In this document: piece by piece, positions 8,996 to 17,654 of the stretch | Layout: every line of letters starts with the position of its first letter | Position numbering within the stretch: position 1 is the stretch's first letter | Assembly: GCA_038087035.1 (NCBI GenBank) | Contig: CP051187.1 | Location: 620,001-684,000 of the forward strand | DNA length: 64,000 nt | Source: Gloeotrichia echinulata CP02 | Lineage (GTDB): Bacteria; Cyanobacteriota; Cyanobacteriia; Cyanobacteriales; Nostocaceae | Direction: 5' to 3' | The notes under the pieces: model-generated | The model's database searches: none | What the model was told of the DNA's origin: nothing | Seen by the model: only the letters and a program-made list of their open reading frames with translations | Position numbers and translations under genes: made by a program

Positions 8996-10054
8996 ATGGC
9001 TCAAAATTTTGATAGCAATTCTCAAATTACCTCGGATATACCAACTTCTATCAGTCGCATAGCGAAGCCAAGTTCTGAGTTCTACTCTATTTTTTCTGAA
9101 GCTGAAGTTTTAGGGATGATTCATGCATTAGAATTCACGAGAGAAATCCCTCTCAAATATTCTTACAAAGGTAGAGGTGCCAAAATATGGGATGATTTTT
9201 ATCTCAAATATATTATTCCTACATGGTATCGTAAATCTAATGTCGAAATTGACATGTTAAACAATAATTTTGAATACCTTAATGGACGACATCAAGGTTC
9301 AAAAAAAGTTAATGTCATAGATGTAGGCGCAGGAAATTCCTATCCAGTGAAAAAATTTATCGGGAGATTGAATAAATTGGGGGTAATTAATAAATATATT
9401 GCCTTAGATATTAGCGAAGAATTGCTGAAATTATCTCGAAAAAATTTTACTAATTGGTTTCCATCAATTGAATTTACCACCGACACAATTGATATAGAAA
9501 ATAGTTGTATAGCTAAAAGCTTATTGCAAAATCAGGCTAACGATGAAATAGATGATAAAGCCACAATCATTTTACATTTAGGCGTGACAATGGGCAATCA
9601 TCAAAATAGTAATCAAGTCCTAAAAAACTTTAGAGACAGCATGGGTAAGCAAGATTATCTCGTCTTCACCAGCGAAACTGGTTCCAACTCACAATGGGAT
9701 GGAAGAGTCAGAGGTGGCTGTGATTATCATGCAGAACAAGTATATAGATGGGTTAAAAGTAAGATGGGGATTAACTCTGAAGATTGTGAATTGATCAGAA
9801 AGTATGATTTAGCCAAAGATAGTATAGTAGCTAATATTAAATTTCTGCAAAATTATACCATGAATTTCCAACTTGAGGGAATAGATAAAAATATTGAAAT
9901 TTCCCAAGGTGAAGAAATTACTATTTGGAGACATCATAAATATGAAATACCTGAACTTCTGCAAAAAATAGAAGCAGCGGGATTACAACTCGTTCACTAT
10001 AGTACAAACAAATATTTATCACATATTATGGTGATTTGTAAAGTTGCTCAGTAA
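8996..10054 (+). CDS. EgtD-like SAM-dependent methyltransferase
   Basis: Starting at the ATG at 8996 the protein is 352 residues; an in-frame ATG at 8921 would add 25. It resembles the histidine-specific methyltransferase family (EgtD, Methyltransf_33). SAM motif I is NVIDVGAGNSYPVKKF, motif II is YIALDISEELLKLS, then LHLGVTMGNHQNSNQVLKNF, and the C-terminal ISQGEEITIWRHHKYEIPELLQKIEAAGL block is like the end of EgtD. EgtD trimethylates histidine in ergothioneine synthesis, but no EgtB-like partner is nearby, so the substrate is open. Codon use is AT-rich compared with neighbours. It follows phnE by about 200 bp and is probably a separate unit. Confidence 0.7.
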   Translation: MAQNFDSNSQITSDIPTSISRIAKPSSEFYSIFSEAEVLGMIHALEFTREIPLKYSYKGRGAKIWDDFYLKYIIPTWYRKSNVEIDMLNNNFEYLNGRHQGSKKVNVIDVGAGNSYPVKKFIGRLNKLGVINKYIALDISEELLKLSRKNFTNWFPSIEFTTDTIDIENSCIAKSLLQNQANDEIDDKATIILHLGVTMGNHQNSNQVLKNFRDSMGKQDYLVFTSETGSNSQWDGRVRGGCDYHAEQVYRWVKSKMGINSEDCELIRKYDLAKDSIVANIKFLQNYTMNFQLEGIDKNIEISQGEEITIWRHHKYEIPELLQKIEAAGLQLVHYSTNKYLSHIMVICKVAQ

Positions 10055-10067
10055 TCGTTTCTGATTC

Positions 10068-10230
10068 CAATACGGTTCAGTTAACGCCAAAAACCTTAAA
10101 GAGCCTAGGTTGGGTTGAGGAACGTAGACCCGAAGGGGCTTCTCGTTCGCGTAGCGTCTCCACAGGAGAAGAGTAACCCAACAAAACCCCGGAAATGTTG
10201 GGTTTCGTTCCTCAACCCAACCTACAATTC
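10068..10230. repeat. Family C element with TTGGGTTGAGGAACG palindrome
   Basis: It starts CAATACGGTTCAGTTAACGCC, like the end of the 5000-5287 element in inverse. It carries the TTGGGTTGAGGAACG arm and its complement CGTTCCTCAACCCAA. Nested inside is a smaller palindromic repeat, CTTCTCGTTCGCGTAGCG...GAGAAG (about 10139-10172). This shows one repeat inserted into another. Confidence 0.65.
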
Positions 10231-10231
10231 T

Positions 10232-10318
10232 TCTTACTCATTACTCATTACTCATTACTCATTACTCATTACTCATTACTCATTACTCCTTACTCATTAC
10301 TCATTCCTCATTCCTCAC
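10232..10318. repeat. STRR: tandem heptamer ATTACTC
   Basis: About ten tandem copies of the heptamer ATTACTC with a few point variants (ATTCCTC, CTTACTC). Short tandemly repeated repetitive sequences of this kind are typical of heterocystous cyanobacteria. The 3' end of the ABC ATPase gene on the minus strand (stop near 10308) runs into the array. Confidence 0.9.
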
Positions 10319-11216
10319 AAAGTGCTACTGTTTTAGTCACTTCCATATAAATATGTTCTAACCGCACAGGTTGACGGGATATCGAATCAATTGCTATTCC
10401 GTCAAACCGGGTAATAATCTCCTTTAATTCCAGAGATTGTGGGAACCAAAAAGCCAAATCGCCACCATAGTATCGATAGGTCAAACCATATTCTTGAGCG
10501 CGGGCGATCGCTTTTTTTTCATCCCCAGTCTGTACTACGACAATTTCTTGGGCTTGAATCAATTTGCGTAACTCTGTTAAACTCCCCTCAGCTAAAATTC
10601 TCCCATTTTTCAAAATCCCGATTCTCTGACAAAGACGTTCAGCTTCATCTAATAAATGAGTCGTCAATAAAACCGTAATTCCTTGATTTTTGAGTTGGCG
10701 AATTAACTCCCAAATCTCATACCGTGACTCAATATCTAACCCCGTCGTCGGTTCATCAAGAATCACCAATTGTGGCTGATGTACCAAAGCAACTGCAATA
10801 TTTAACCGCCTTTGCATTCCCCCGCTGAGGGTTTCCACTGGATTTTTAGCTCTATCTAATAAATTCACAGCAGCCAAAGTTTCCCTTACTTGCTTCTGGC
10901 GTGTTTGCTTATCTAAACCGTAAATATCAGCAAAAAAATTCAAATTCTCCTCACAAGATAAAGTTTTATATAATAAATTCTCTTGGGGAGCGATACCAAT
11001 AATTTTTTTCGTAGCTTCCGAAACAGGCTGATTATTAATTATCACCTCACCACTATCAGCCTTAAGTAAATTACAAATAATATTAATAGTCGTCGTCTTC
11101 CCAGCCCCATTTGCACCCAGCAACCCGTAAACTTCTCCTGAGTTTATCTGTAAATTTAAATTTTGCAGGACTTGTCTTTTACCGTAAGCTTTATTTAAAT
11201 TATCGATTTTTAGCAT
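10308..11216 (-). CDS. ABC transporter ATP-binding protein (ABC-2 exporter type)
   Basis: The protein is 302 residues. Walker A is GANGAGKTT (about residues 34-42), the signature is LSGGMQRRLNIAVAL, and Walker B VILDEPTTGLD is followed by TTHLLDEAERL, the pattern of drug/antibiotic or ABC-2-type exporters. The C-terminal 80 residues form the usual accessory domain. The last four residues (LCEE) and the stop codon fall in the ATTACTC heptamer array, so the original C-terminus may have been altered by the repeat. The ABC-2 permease lies just upstream on the same strand (96-bp gap), so the two form an operon and a complete exporter. The substrate is unknown. Confidence 0.88.
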   Translation of the reverse strand: MLKIDNLNKAYGKRQVLQNLNLQINSGEVYGLLGANGAGKTTTINIICNLLKADSGEVIINNQPVSEATKKIIGIAPQENLLYKTLSCEENLNFFADIYGLDKQTRQKQVRETLAAVNLLDRAKNPVETLSGGMQRRLNIAVALVHQPQLVILDEPTTGLDIESRYEIWELIRQLKNQGITVLLTTHLLDEAERLCQRIGILKNGRILAEGSLTELRKLIQAQEIVVVQTGDEKKAIARAQEYGLTYRYYGGDLAFWFPQSLELKEIITRFDGIAIDSISRQPVRLEHIYMEVTKTVALCEE

Positions 11217-11311
11217 AGCTTTAATTTGATTTTTTTAACGCAGAGTATCGCAGAGGTAGCGCAGAGGGACGCAAAGAAATCACTCCGCGATCCTCTGCGT
11301 TTAAATAACAA

Positions 11312-12085
11312 TCATAGCTTTCTTTCGACAATCAACATGCGCTGATAAGATAACCAACCACCAATAACCATCACTATAGCAAACACTAATAAGAACCAGA
11401 AGTGTGATTTAATCTCCTCTATTTCCTCCCCCCTAGCTGAGACTGCTACAAAAGCTTCATTCATGTGATATATTGGGTCGAATTTAGCAATGTTCACTAG
11501 ACTTTGGGGAAACAATGAACTTGGTAAAAACGCCCCACCGAGAATTAACAAAGGCACACCAAAAGCTGCAACTAGAGAATTTACATCTTCAATGCGACGC
11601 GCTAATTGTGTACCTAATATAAAACCTAAACCTACATAAGCTAAGATACTCAGAAATATAATTGTGATTCCTAATAAAATAGAACCATTAAATTTGGCAC
11701 CCCAAAAGGCAGCAACAGTATACACCAAAATTGTCTGCCCAAAACCAATACAGCTATGAGCGAGAAAAATTCCCAAAAAATATGATGTCCCACTCAAGGG
11801 AGAGATAAAAAGACGTTTGAGGGTTTGCTGTTCTCTTTCTGCAACTACAGTAGCGACACTCCCACCCAAACAGCTAAAAAATAATGCTGCGCCTACCAAA
11901 GTTGAAGGTGCAGAATAAGAAAATGCAGCATCAATTGATAATTTTGCTCGTTCTGATAAAATAAATCCGCTGAGGATTAAAACGGAGATAGGAAAAATAC
12001 TCCAAAAAATTAGGCTGCGTCGGCGCCGTAAGAGTTCAATTAAAATACGCTGAGTTACAGCTATGGTTTCACGCCAATATTTCAT
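11312..12085 (-). CDS. ABC-2 type transporter permease
   Basis: From the ATG at 12085 the protein is 257 residues; a TTG at 12100 is in frame but less likely. It has six predicted helices and an ABC-2 membrane domain: a basic N-terminus (ELLRRRRSLIFWS), then AEREQQTLKRLFISPLSG, which is typical of the coupling region, and LLILGGAFLPSSLFP near the fifth helix. It is the membrane partner of the ATPase encoded immediately downstream (10308-11216). Confidence 0.85.
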   Translation of the reverse strand: MKYWRETIAVTQRILIELLRRRRSLIFWSIFPISVLILSGFILSERAKLSIDAAFSYSAPSTLVGAALFFSCLGGSVATVVAEREQQTLKRLFISPLSGTSYFLGIFLAHSCIGFGQTILVYTVAAFWGAKFNGSILLGITIIFLSILAYVGLGFILGTQLARRIEDVNSLVAAFGVPLLILGGAFLPSSLFPQSLVNIAKFDPIYHMNEAFVAVSARGEEIEEIKSHFWFLLVFAIVMVIGGWLSYQRMLIVERKL

Positions 12086-12388
12086 TTTATCAATAAACAA
12101 ATATTAGAGATTATTTATAAAGTATAAATAAATTATCCGCAGGTGCGATAGAGTAGGGTGCGTCACAATACTGCTGTTCCTTTGCGCCTTCCCTGCGTTC
12201 GCGAAGCGTGTCGAAGACAGACGCTGCGCGAATGCGTGAGATATAAAGCAGACATAATTCAAAATATACCAATATTGCCATGCTCACGTAAACCACGCTC
12301 CCCTGCTCTACAGTTCGATAATTCGGAAATTTCTTTGTGAACTAGTACACAAATTTGAGTTACTTGCTACACTTTTAGCTTTCCCGAC

Positions 12389-12425
12389 AGAAGCCCCACG
12401 CTCACTCGAATGAGCGTGGGATGAA
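12389..12425 (+). mobile_element. Orphan IS200/IS605-like end hairpin
   Basis: AGAAGCCCCACGCTC ... GAGCGTGGGATGA forms a stem of about ten base pairs with a short loop. The layout (AGAAGCC, hairpin, then an ATGA-type tail) resembles the 3' end of tnpB-associated elements. No tnpA or tnpB is present. Confidence 0.4.
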
Positions 12426-12620
12426 TGGCGCGTGAGTGACGAATTGACCAACGAGCGAAATTGAGCATAGCGAAATCAGCAATGTTGGTCGGTGAGGAAT
12501 GAACACTTTCTTGTTTTTTTTTTCAAAATATTTGATATAATTTTAACCAGTAGGTGTAATCCAATTAAATGCTGAAAAGCAGCCTATTAAAATAAAAGCT
12601 AATTGTTTGGCTTAACCAAA

Positions 12621-12721
12621 GAACCGTGGGGCGCACGGTCTTAAAGCTCAGTCAATGTCTTCATAGAAGAGTCGCTGAGAAGCCCACACTCACCTGAAAG
12701 GGAGTGTGTGGAGTACGTCAC
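12621..12721 (+). ncRNA. Orphan omega-RNA-like sequence / element right end before smc
   Basis: This segment holds the hairpin ACCGTGGGGCGCACGGT, then TTAAAGCTCAGTCAATG, then GAGAAGCCCACACTC...GAGTGTGTGGAGTACGTCAC. The last part has the same layout as the right end of the tnpB element at 56291-56332 (GAAGCC, stem, GGAGATGTCAC). In tnpB systems such a 3' region acts as the guide-RNA scaffold, with the guide taken from the sequence just beyond the end. No tnpB lies next to it. It ends 26 bp before the smc start codon. It may be a remnant or a non-autonomous element; RNA expression is inferred only. Confidence 0.4.
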
Positions 12722-12747
12722 TTCATTAGCCAAGCTAACCAGCGCCT

Positions 12748-15700
12748 ATGGTTCATATAAAGCGCGTGGAACTTACCAATTTTAAATCCTTCGGCGGCAC
12801 TACTCAAGTTCCTTTACTGCCGGGGTGTACTGTCATATCTGGTCCGAATGGTTCGGGTAAATCTAATATTCTCGATGCGTTGCTGTTTTGTCTGGGACTC
12901 TCTAGTTCTAAGGGAATGCGGGCTGATCGTCTCCCGGATTTGGTGAATAATACTCAAACGGCAAAGGGTCGTGGGACAATAGAAGCTAGTGTGACGGTGA
13001 CTTTTGATATTTCGGATGTCTCACGCAGAGGCGCAGAGGCGCATTCCCTGCGGGACGCTGCGCGAACGCGGAGCGTCCCGGAGGGAAGGGAGGAGGATGA
13101 GGAAGATTCCCAATCCCCAGTCCCCAATCCCCAGTCCCCGACAGAATGGAGTGTAACTCGCAGGTTGCGGGTGACTCATCAGGGGACTTATACGTCGAAT
13201 TATTATATCAATGGTGTTAGTTGTACGCTGACGGAGTTGCATGAGGAGTTGGAAACTTTGCGGGTTTATCCCGAAGGTTATAATGTGGTTCTGCAGGGGG
13301 ATGTGACTAGTATTATCTCGATGAATGTGCGGGAACGTCGGGAAATTATTGATGAGTTGGCTGGGGTTGCGGCTTATGATCGGAAGATTCATCAGGCGAA
13401 GGCGACTTTGGATGAGGTGAAGGAGAAGGAAGATAGTTGTCGGATTATTGAGACGGAGTTAACAGCGCAGCGCGATCGCCTTTCTCAAGACCGCGCAAAA
13501 GCTGAGAGGTATCAAAAGCTCCGCGCAGAATATTTGGCGAAGCAGTCTTGGGAAGCGGTATTATCTTGGCGTTCTCTCCAAGGTCAGCAGGAACGGTTGG
13601 TGACGCAAATTCAAGCGGGCGATCGCACTTCTGTGGAACTTTCTACTCAACTTTCTACTCTGAATACCGAAATTGAGCAGAAAACTGTTGAACTTGATCA
13701 ACTCAATGCCCATGTGAAGGCGTTGGGTGAAGATGAACTTTTGGCGGTACAATCTATTTTGGCTACTCAGGAAGCTGAACGTAAGCAAGTTTTACGTCAA
13801 GAAGGGGAGTTAGTCGCTGCTAGTCAAGAATCTGCCAGGCGTTTGGCTCAAACTCAGCAGGAAATTCAACAATATCAGCGTTCTTTAATAGAAGCCGCAC
13901 AACAAGAAATCTTGGAGATGTCTAATGTAACTTCAACACAACAGCAACGTGATGAGGGACGACAAGCTTTAGAAGCTTCGCGGGAAGCTGCTGCTCAAAT
14001 TGCTTCAGCAACGGATGCTTGGGTACAGCAACAAACTGCTTTTAACCGTCAAATTGAAATTTTACTCCAAACTCTCGAACCTCAACGCACTGAGCAAGCA
14101 CAATTAAGGGAGCGGAATAATCAATTAGAAGCACAAATTGAGGAGCAAACTCAGCTAATTTCTAGTTTAGAACCTCAATTGGCTGAAAAACAAGTAGATT
14201 GTGGTCGCATTGAAACGGAATTTAATGCATCTGGCGAACCGATTCAAAATTTAGCCGAAAATCTCTCAGCTACAGAACAAGAGTTACAACTCCAGCAGGA
14301 AACTCAAAAGCGTCTTTTGCAAGAACAACGGGAAAAGCAACGACAGTTGGATAAACTGGAAGCACAGGCGCAAGCACAGCAAGAAGTTCAAGGTACCCAA
14401 GCTAGTAAGGTTATTTTACAATCGGGTATGCCTGGTCTTTGTGGTTTAGTTGTCCAGTTGGGTAGGGTGGAACCCCGCTATCAGCTAGCTTTGGAAATTG
14501 CCGCAGGTGGGCGTCTGGGACATATAGTGGTGGAAGATGACAGTATCGCCGCTGCGGGAATTGAACTGCTCAAACAAAAACGGGCGGGGAGGGCGACTTT
14601 TTTACCTTTAAATAGAATTAATGCGCCGAAATTTACTCAGGATGCTACGCTACGTTTCGCTAATGGTTTTGTTGGTTATGCGGTAAATTTAATTGAGTGC
14701 GATCGCCGTTATCAAGATGTGTTTAGTTACGTTTTCGGTGGTACAGTGGTTTTCACTTCCCTAGAACAGGCACGGAAAAATATCGGCTTATATCGGATTG
14801 TCACTCTCGATGGGGAATTGTTGGAAACTAGCGGTGCGATGACTGGGGGTAGTAATACTCAGCGTTCGGCTTTGCGTTTTGGGAATGTGGAAGCAGCGGA
14901 ATCTGAGGAAGTCTCGACTTTGAAAAATCGCTTAGGCGAAATTGAACGAGTTTTAGAACGTTGTGGTGAAGCCATATCGTCTTTGTCAGCCAAAACCAAA
15001 CAATTGGCGCAAACGCTGACCGAAGCCCGCCAAGCCCGGCGCGAACAGCAGTTACAATTGGAGCAACTGCAAAAGGATATTCAGAGTTTGACGACCCAGT
15101 TACAAGGGACGCGATCGCATCTTTTGCAAAATACCCAAAAGTTCGCCGTAGCTCAATCCCGCTTGGAGATTTTGGATCGGGATTTACCAGGTCAGGAAAC
15201 TCAACTCCAACAATTGCGACATGATTTAACAGAGTTGGAAGCCTCGCAAACCCCCAGCGAATGGCAACAAATCCAGGCTACCATGAAAAATCAAGAGCAG
15301 CAATTACAACAAAGCGAGAATTTATTAAGGGAAGCCGAGCAAAGATTAAAAAATCTCGAAAATCAGCAGCAGCGGTTGACTGAAAAAATCCAGGAAGGGG
15401 AACAGCACCTAGCCCAATATCAGCAACAACAACAGACACAACAAAATCAACTCACACAACTGACCACTCAGCACTCAGCACTGAATACTCAAATCACTGA
15501 AACTCGCGCTAGGTTGAGTGAGATGGAAAAGAATTTGGGAGAAGAAAAACAAAAACGCGATCGCACAGAACAGGAATTGCGATCGCATCTGTTACGTCAA
15601 CAGCAGGTAGAATGGGAACTGGAAAAACTCCAGCAAACCCAATTGACGCGACGAGAGGAACTATTAGCCTTACAAGCCCAATTGCACACCCTAGCCGCTG

Positions 15701-16401
15701 AATTGCCCAGTCCTTTACCCGAAGTTCCTGATCAAGTAGACTTAGAAGAATTGCAGAAAGAATTGCGGGCGATCGCCAAACGCCTCCAATCAATGGAACC
15801 TGTGAATATGCTCGCGTTAGAGGAGCATGAAAAAGTACAAAATCGTCTCCAAGAACTTACGCAGAAGCTGGAGACATTAGAAGGCGAACGCACCGAATTA
15901 CTCTTGCGGATTGAAAACTTTACTACATTGCGTCAACGCGCCTTCAAAGAAGCCTTCGACGCAGTAAACGAAAACTTCCAATCAATTTTTGCTACCCTAT
16001 CAGACGGAGACGGCTATCTCCAACTCGACAATCCCGAAGATCCATTCAACAGCGGACTAAATTTAGTCGCCCATCCCAAAGGTAAACCGGTACAGCGTCT
16101 AGCTTCCATGTCAGGGGGCGAAAAATCCCTCACAGCCTTAAGCTTTATCTTTGCCCTACAGCGCTACCGTCCATCCCCATTTTATGCCTTTGACGAAGTG
16201 GATATGTTCTTGGATGGCGCCAATGTCGAACGATTAGCTAGAATGATTAAACAACAAGCAAAACAAGCACAATTTATAGTTGTGAGTTTGCGTCGTCCGA
16301 TGATAGAATCAGCCGAACGCACAATTGGCGTTACTCAAGCACGGGGGGCTTATACTCAAGTTTTGGGAATAAAGTTACAAACCAACCATACATCTGCTTG
16401 A
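12748..16401 (+). CDS. smc: Chromosome segregation protein SMC
   Basis: The protein is 1217 residues with the full SMC plan. Walker A GPNGSGKSN is at residues 32-40, followed by a long coiled coil (about 210-540), a hinge (about 545-710, with GLCGLVVQLG, GRATFLPLN and a glycine-rich SGAMTGGS), a second coiled coil, and the C-terminal ATPase head with signature MSGGEKSLTALSFIFAL and Walker B FYAFDEVDMFLD. It compacts and segregates chromosomes, normally with ScpA and ScpB, which are not in this window. The sequence is rich in GCGATCGC octamers. Residues 91-131 are made of dispersed-repeat DNA (see the repeat at 13018-13140). The PRC-barrel gene follows closely. Confidence 0.96.
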   Translation: MVHIKRVELTNFKSFGGTTQVPLLPGCTVISGPNGSGKSNILDALLFCLGLSSSKGMRADRLPDLVNNTQTAKGRGTIEASVTVTFDISDVSRRGAEAHSLRDAARTRSVPEGREEDEEDSQSPVPNPQSPTEWSVTRRLRVTHQGTYTSNYYINGVSCTLTELHEELETLRVYPEGYNVVLQGDVTSIISMNVRERREIIDELAGVAAYDRKIHQAKATLDEVKEKEDSCRIIETELTAQRDRLSQDRAKAERYQKLRAEYLAKQSWEAVLSWRSLQGQQERLVTQIQAGDRTSVELSTQLSTLNTEIEQKTVELDQLNAHVKALGEDELLAVQSILATQEAERKQVLRQEGELVAASQESARRLAQTQQEIQQYQRSLIEAAQQEILEMSNVTSTQQQRDEGRQALEASREAAAQIASATDAWVQQQTAFNRQIEILLQTLEPQRTEQAQLRERNNQLEAQIEEQTQLISSLEPQLAEKQVDCGRIETEFNASGEPIQNLAENLSATEQELQLQQETQKRLLQEQREKQRQLDKLEAQAQAQQEVQGTQASKVILQSGMPGLCGLVVQLGRVEPRYQLALEIAAGGRLGHIVVEDDSIAAAGIELLKQKRAGRATFLPLNRINAPKFTQDATLRFANGFVGYAVNLIECDRRYQDVFSYVFGGTVVFTSLEQARKNIGLYRIVTLDGELLETSGAMTGGSNTQRSALRFGNVEAAESEEVSTLKNRLGEIERVLERCGEAISSLSAKTKQLAQTLTEARQARREQQLQLEQLQKDIQSLTTQLQGTRSHLLQNTQKFAVAQSRLEILDRDLPGQETQLQQLRHDLTELEASQTPSEWQQIQATMKNQEQQLQQSENLLREAEQRLKNLENQQQRLTEKIQEGEQHLAQYQQQQQTQQNQLTQLTTQHSALNTQITETRARLSEMEKNLGEEKQKRDRTEQELRSHLLRQQQVEWELEKLQQTQLTRREELLALQAQLHTLAAELPSPLPEVPDQVDLEELQKELRAIAKRLQSMEPVNMLALEEHEKVQNRLQELTQKLETLEGERTELLLRIENFTTLRQRAFKEAFDAVNENFQSIFATLSDGDGYLQLDNPEDPFNSGLNLVAHPKGKPVQRLASMSGGEKSLTALSFIFALQRYRPSPFYAFDEVDMFLDGANVERLARMIKQQAKQAQFIVVSLRRPMIESAERTIGVTQARGAYTQVLGIKLQTNHTSA
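13018..13140 (+). repeat. Dispersed repeats read in frame inside smc
   Basis: The 123 bases (41 codons) hold a CGCAGAGGCGCAGAGGCGC run, a GC-rich palindrome (GGGACGCTGCGCG ... GCGTCCC) and a heptamer-type run of CCCAATCCCCAGTCC. All three occur in non-coding DNA elsewhere in the window. Sequence on either side (VTVTFDISD before, EWSVTRRLRV after) is ordinary SMC. The length is a multiple of three and contains no stop in the smc frame. Confidence 0.85.
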
Positions 16402-16459
16402 GTTTTTGCTAATAATAGTGTATAGATTAACCGGATTCGAGATCAGGACTCGGTATAGA

Positions 16460-17443
16460 ATGACCTCTGAACAGATAATTAGGCGTTCCGACATATTAAA
16501 CACTCAGGTGATTACCCGCGATAATGGCAAAAGGCTAGGTATCGTCAGTCAACTCTGGGTTGATATTGACCAAAGAGAGGTTGTGGCTCTTGGCTTACGA
16601 GAAAGCCTGATCTCTATTTCTGGTATACCGCGAAATATGTTCCTCAGCAGTATCAACCAGATTGGTGATGTCATCTTGGTTGATAACGAAGATGTTATCG
16701 AAGATGTTGACGTTGAAGCCTTCAGCAACCTAATTAACTGGGAAGTAATTACAGAAACCGGTGAAGTATTAGGTAAAGTCCGGGGCTTCAAATTTAATGG
16801 CGAGAGTGGTAAAATTTATTCTATCGTCATCGCTTCGGTAGGATTGCCCCAAATTCCCGACCAAGTGCTGAGTACCTACGAAATATCCGTAGACGAAATC
16901 GTCAGCACAGGCCCCAGTCGGTTAATAGTGTTTGAAGGCGCCGAAGAAAGAGTTAACCAATTAACAGTAGGCGTCCTCGAACGTCTCGGTATTGGTAAAG
17001 CACCCTGGGACCGGGATGCAGAAGAAGAATACGGCTATAGTGCGCCGCGCACAGTATCACCAGCAAATCAGTTACCTAGTGGAGTCCCATTACAGCCACC
17101 CAAGGCTAAAGTTCGCGCACCCGAACCCGTAGCACGGGAAGAATGGGATGAAGACTACGTAGAAGAAGAAAGACCACAGCGTCAAGTAATGCAGGCGCGA
17201 CAGTATGAGTCTATTCAATACGAAGAAGACGAAGAAGATAACTGGAGTGAAGCCACTGATAAAGATAGGTATCAAGAAGCACCCAGGTATGAAGCCAAAC
17301 CAAGTAAAAAGCAATACGCTGACGATTACGACGATTATGACGACGTAGAAGGCGATGCTTGGGATGATGCACCAAAACCAGTAAATATTCCCAAAAAAAT
17401 CAAAGAGAGACAACCAGAATACGAAGAGGAAGGCGGGTATTAA
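16460..17443 (+). CDS. PRC-barrel domain protein
   Basis: From the ATG at 16460 (MTSEQIIRRSDIL) the protein is 327 residues. The N-terminal half has two PRC-barrel-like beta domains (about residues 5-80 and 88-165; the second contains VITETGEVLGKVRGFKFN). The C-terminal half is low-complexity and strongly acidic, rich in E, D, Y and P (DDYDDYDDVEGD). PRC barrels occur in the photosynthetic reaction centre H subunit and in RNA-processing proteins such as RimM; this one has no assigned role. It starts 58 bp after smc on the same strand and probably shares its transcript. A good terminator follows. Confidence 0.82.
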   Translation: MTSEQIIRRSDILNTQVITRDNGKRLGIVSQLWVDIDQREVVALGLRESLISISGIPRNMFLSSINQIGDVILVDNEDVIEDVDVEAFSNLINWEVITETGEVLGKVRGFKFNGESGKIYSIVIASVGLPQIPDQVLSTYEISVDEIVSTGPSRLIVFEGAEERVNQLTVGVLERLGIGKAPWDRDAEEEYGYSAPRTVSPANQLPSGVPLQPPKAKVRAPEPVAREEWDEDYVEEERPQRQVMQARQYESIQYEEDEEDNWSEATDKDRYQEAPRYEAKPSKKQYADDYDDYDDVEGDAWDDAPKPVNIPKKIKERQPEYEEEGGY

Positions 17444-17462
17444 AAGTTTACCCCACCCCCAA

Positions 17463-17498
17463 CCCCCTCCCCGCAAGCGAGGAGGGGGCTAATTTTTT
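17463..17498 (+). terminator. Rho-independent-type terminator after the PRC-barrel gene
   Basis: CCCCCTCC (17463-17470) pairs with GGAGGGGG (17481-17488) across a ten-base loop, and is followed by CTAATTTTTT. It lies 20 bp past the stop codon. The same GC-rich hairpin type is a common dispersed sequence in cyanobacteria. Confidence 0.7.
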
Positions 17499-17518
17499 GG
17501 GTATTAGGGACGCCCTCT

Positions 17519-17622
17519 GTAGGGTGCGTTACAATACTGCTCGGATAAGCAGGGGAAGCAGGGGAAGCCAAAATGACAAGTATTTATCGGAACATGATAT
17601 TATTCCTACTGACGCACCCTAG
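17519..17622. repeat. Inverted-end repeat GTAGGGTGCGT...ACGCACCCTA
   Basis: The left end is GTAGGGTGCGTTACAATACTG and the right end CTGACGCACCCTAG, an inverted pair about 100 bp apart. Related copies are at 18616-18681 and, as a fragment, at about 12154. No coding capacity. Confidence 0.6.
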
Positions 17623-17654
17623 CATCTAGTCCCCAATCCCCAATCCCCAATCCC

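Larger units (their letters stand above)
12086..12747. other. Intergenic region with repeat and transposon-end remnants
   Basis: About 660 bp between the exporter and smc. It holds a fragment of the GTAGGGTGCGTCA repeat (about 12154), a GC-rich dispersed palindrome with TTCGCGAAGCG and CGCTGCGCGAA (12195-12235), and two hairpins that look like right ends of IS200/IS605-type elements (described separately). No coding sequence is supported. Confidence 0.6.

Noticed and set aside
10115..10336. 73-codon frame ending in repeated LLITHYS
   Set aside because: Entirely encoded by a palindromic repeat and the ATTACTC array; similar frames at 25304-25777 and 38732-39015 are rejected for the same reason.
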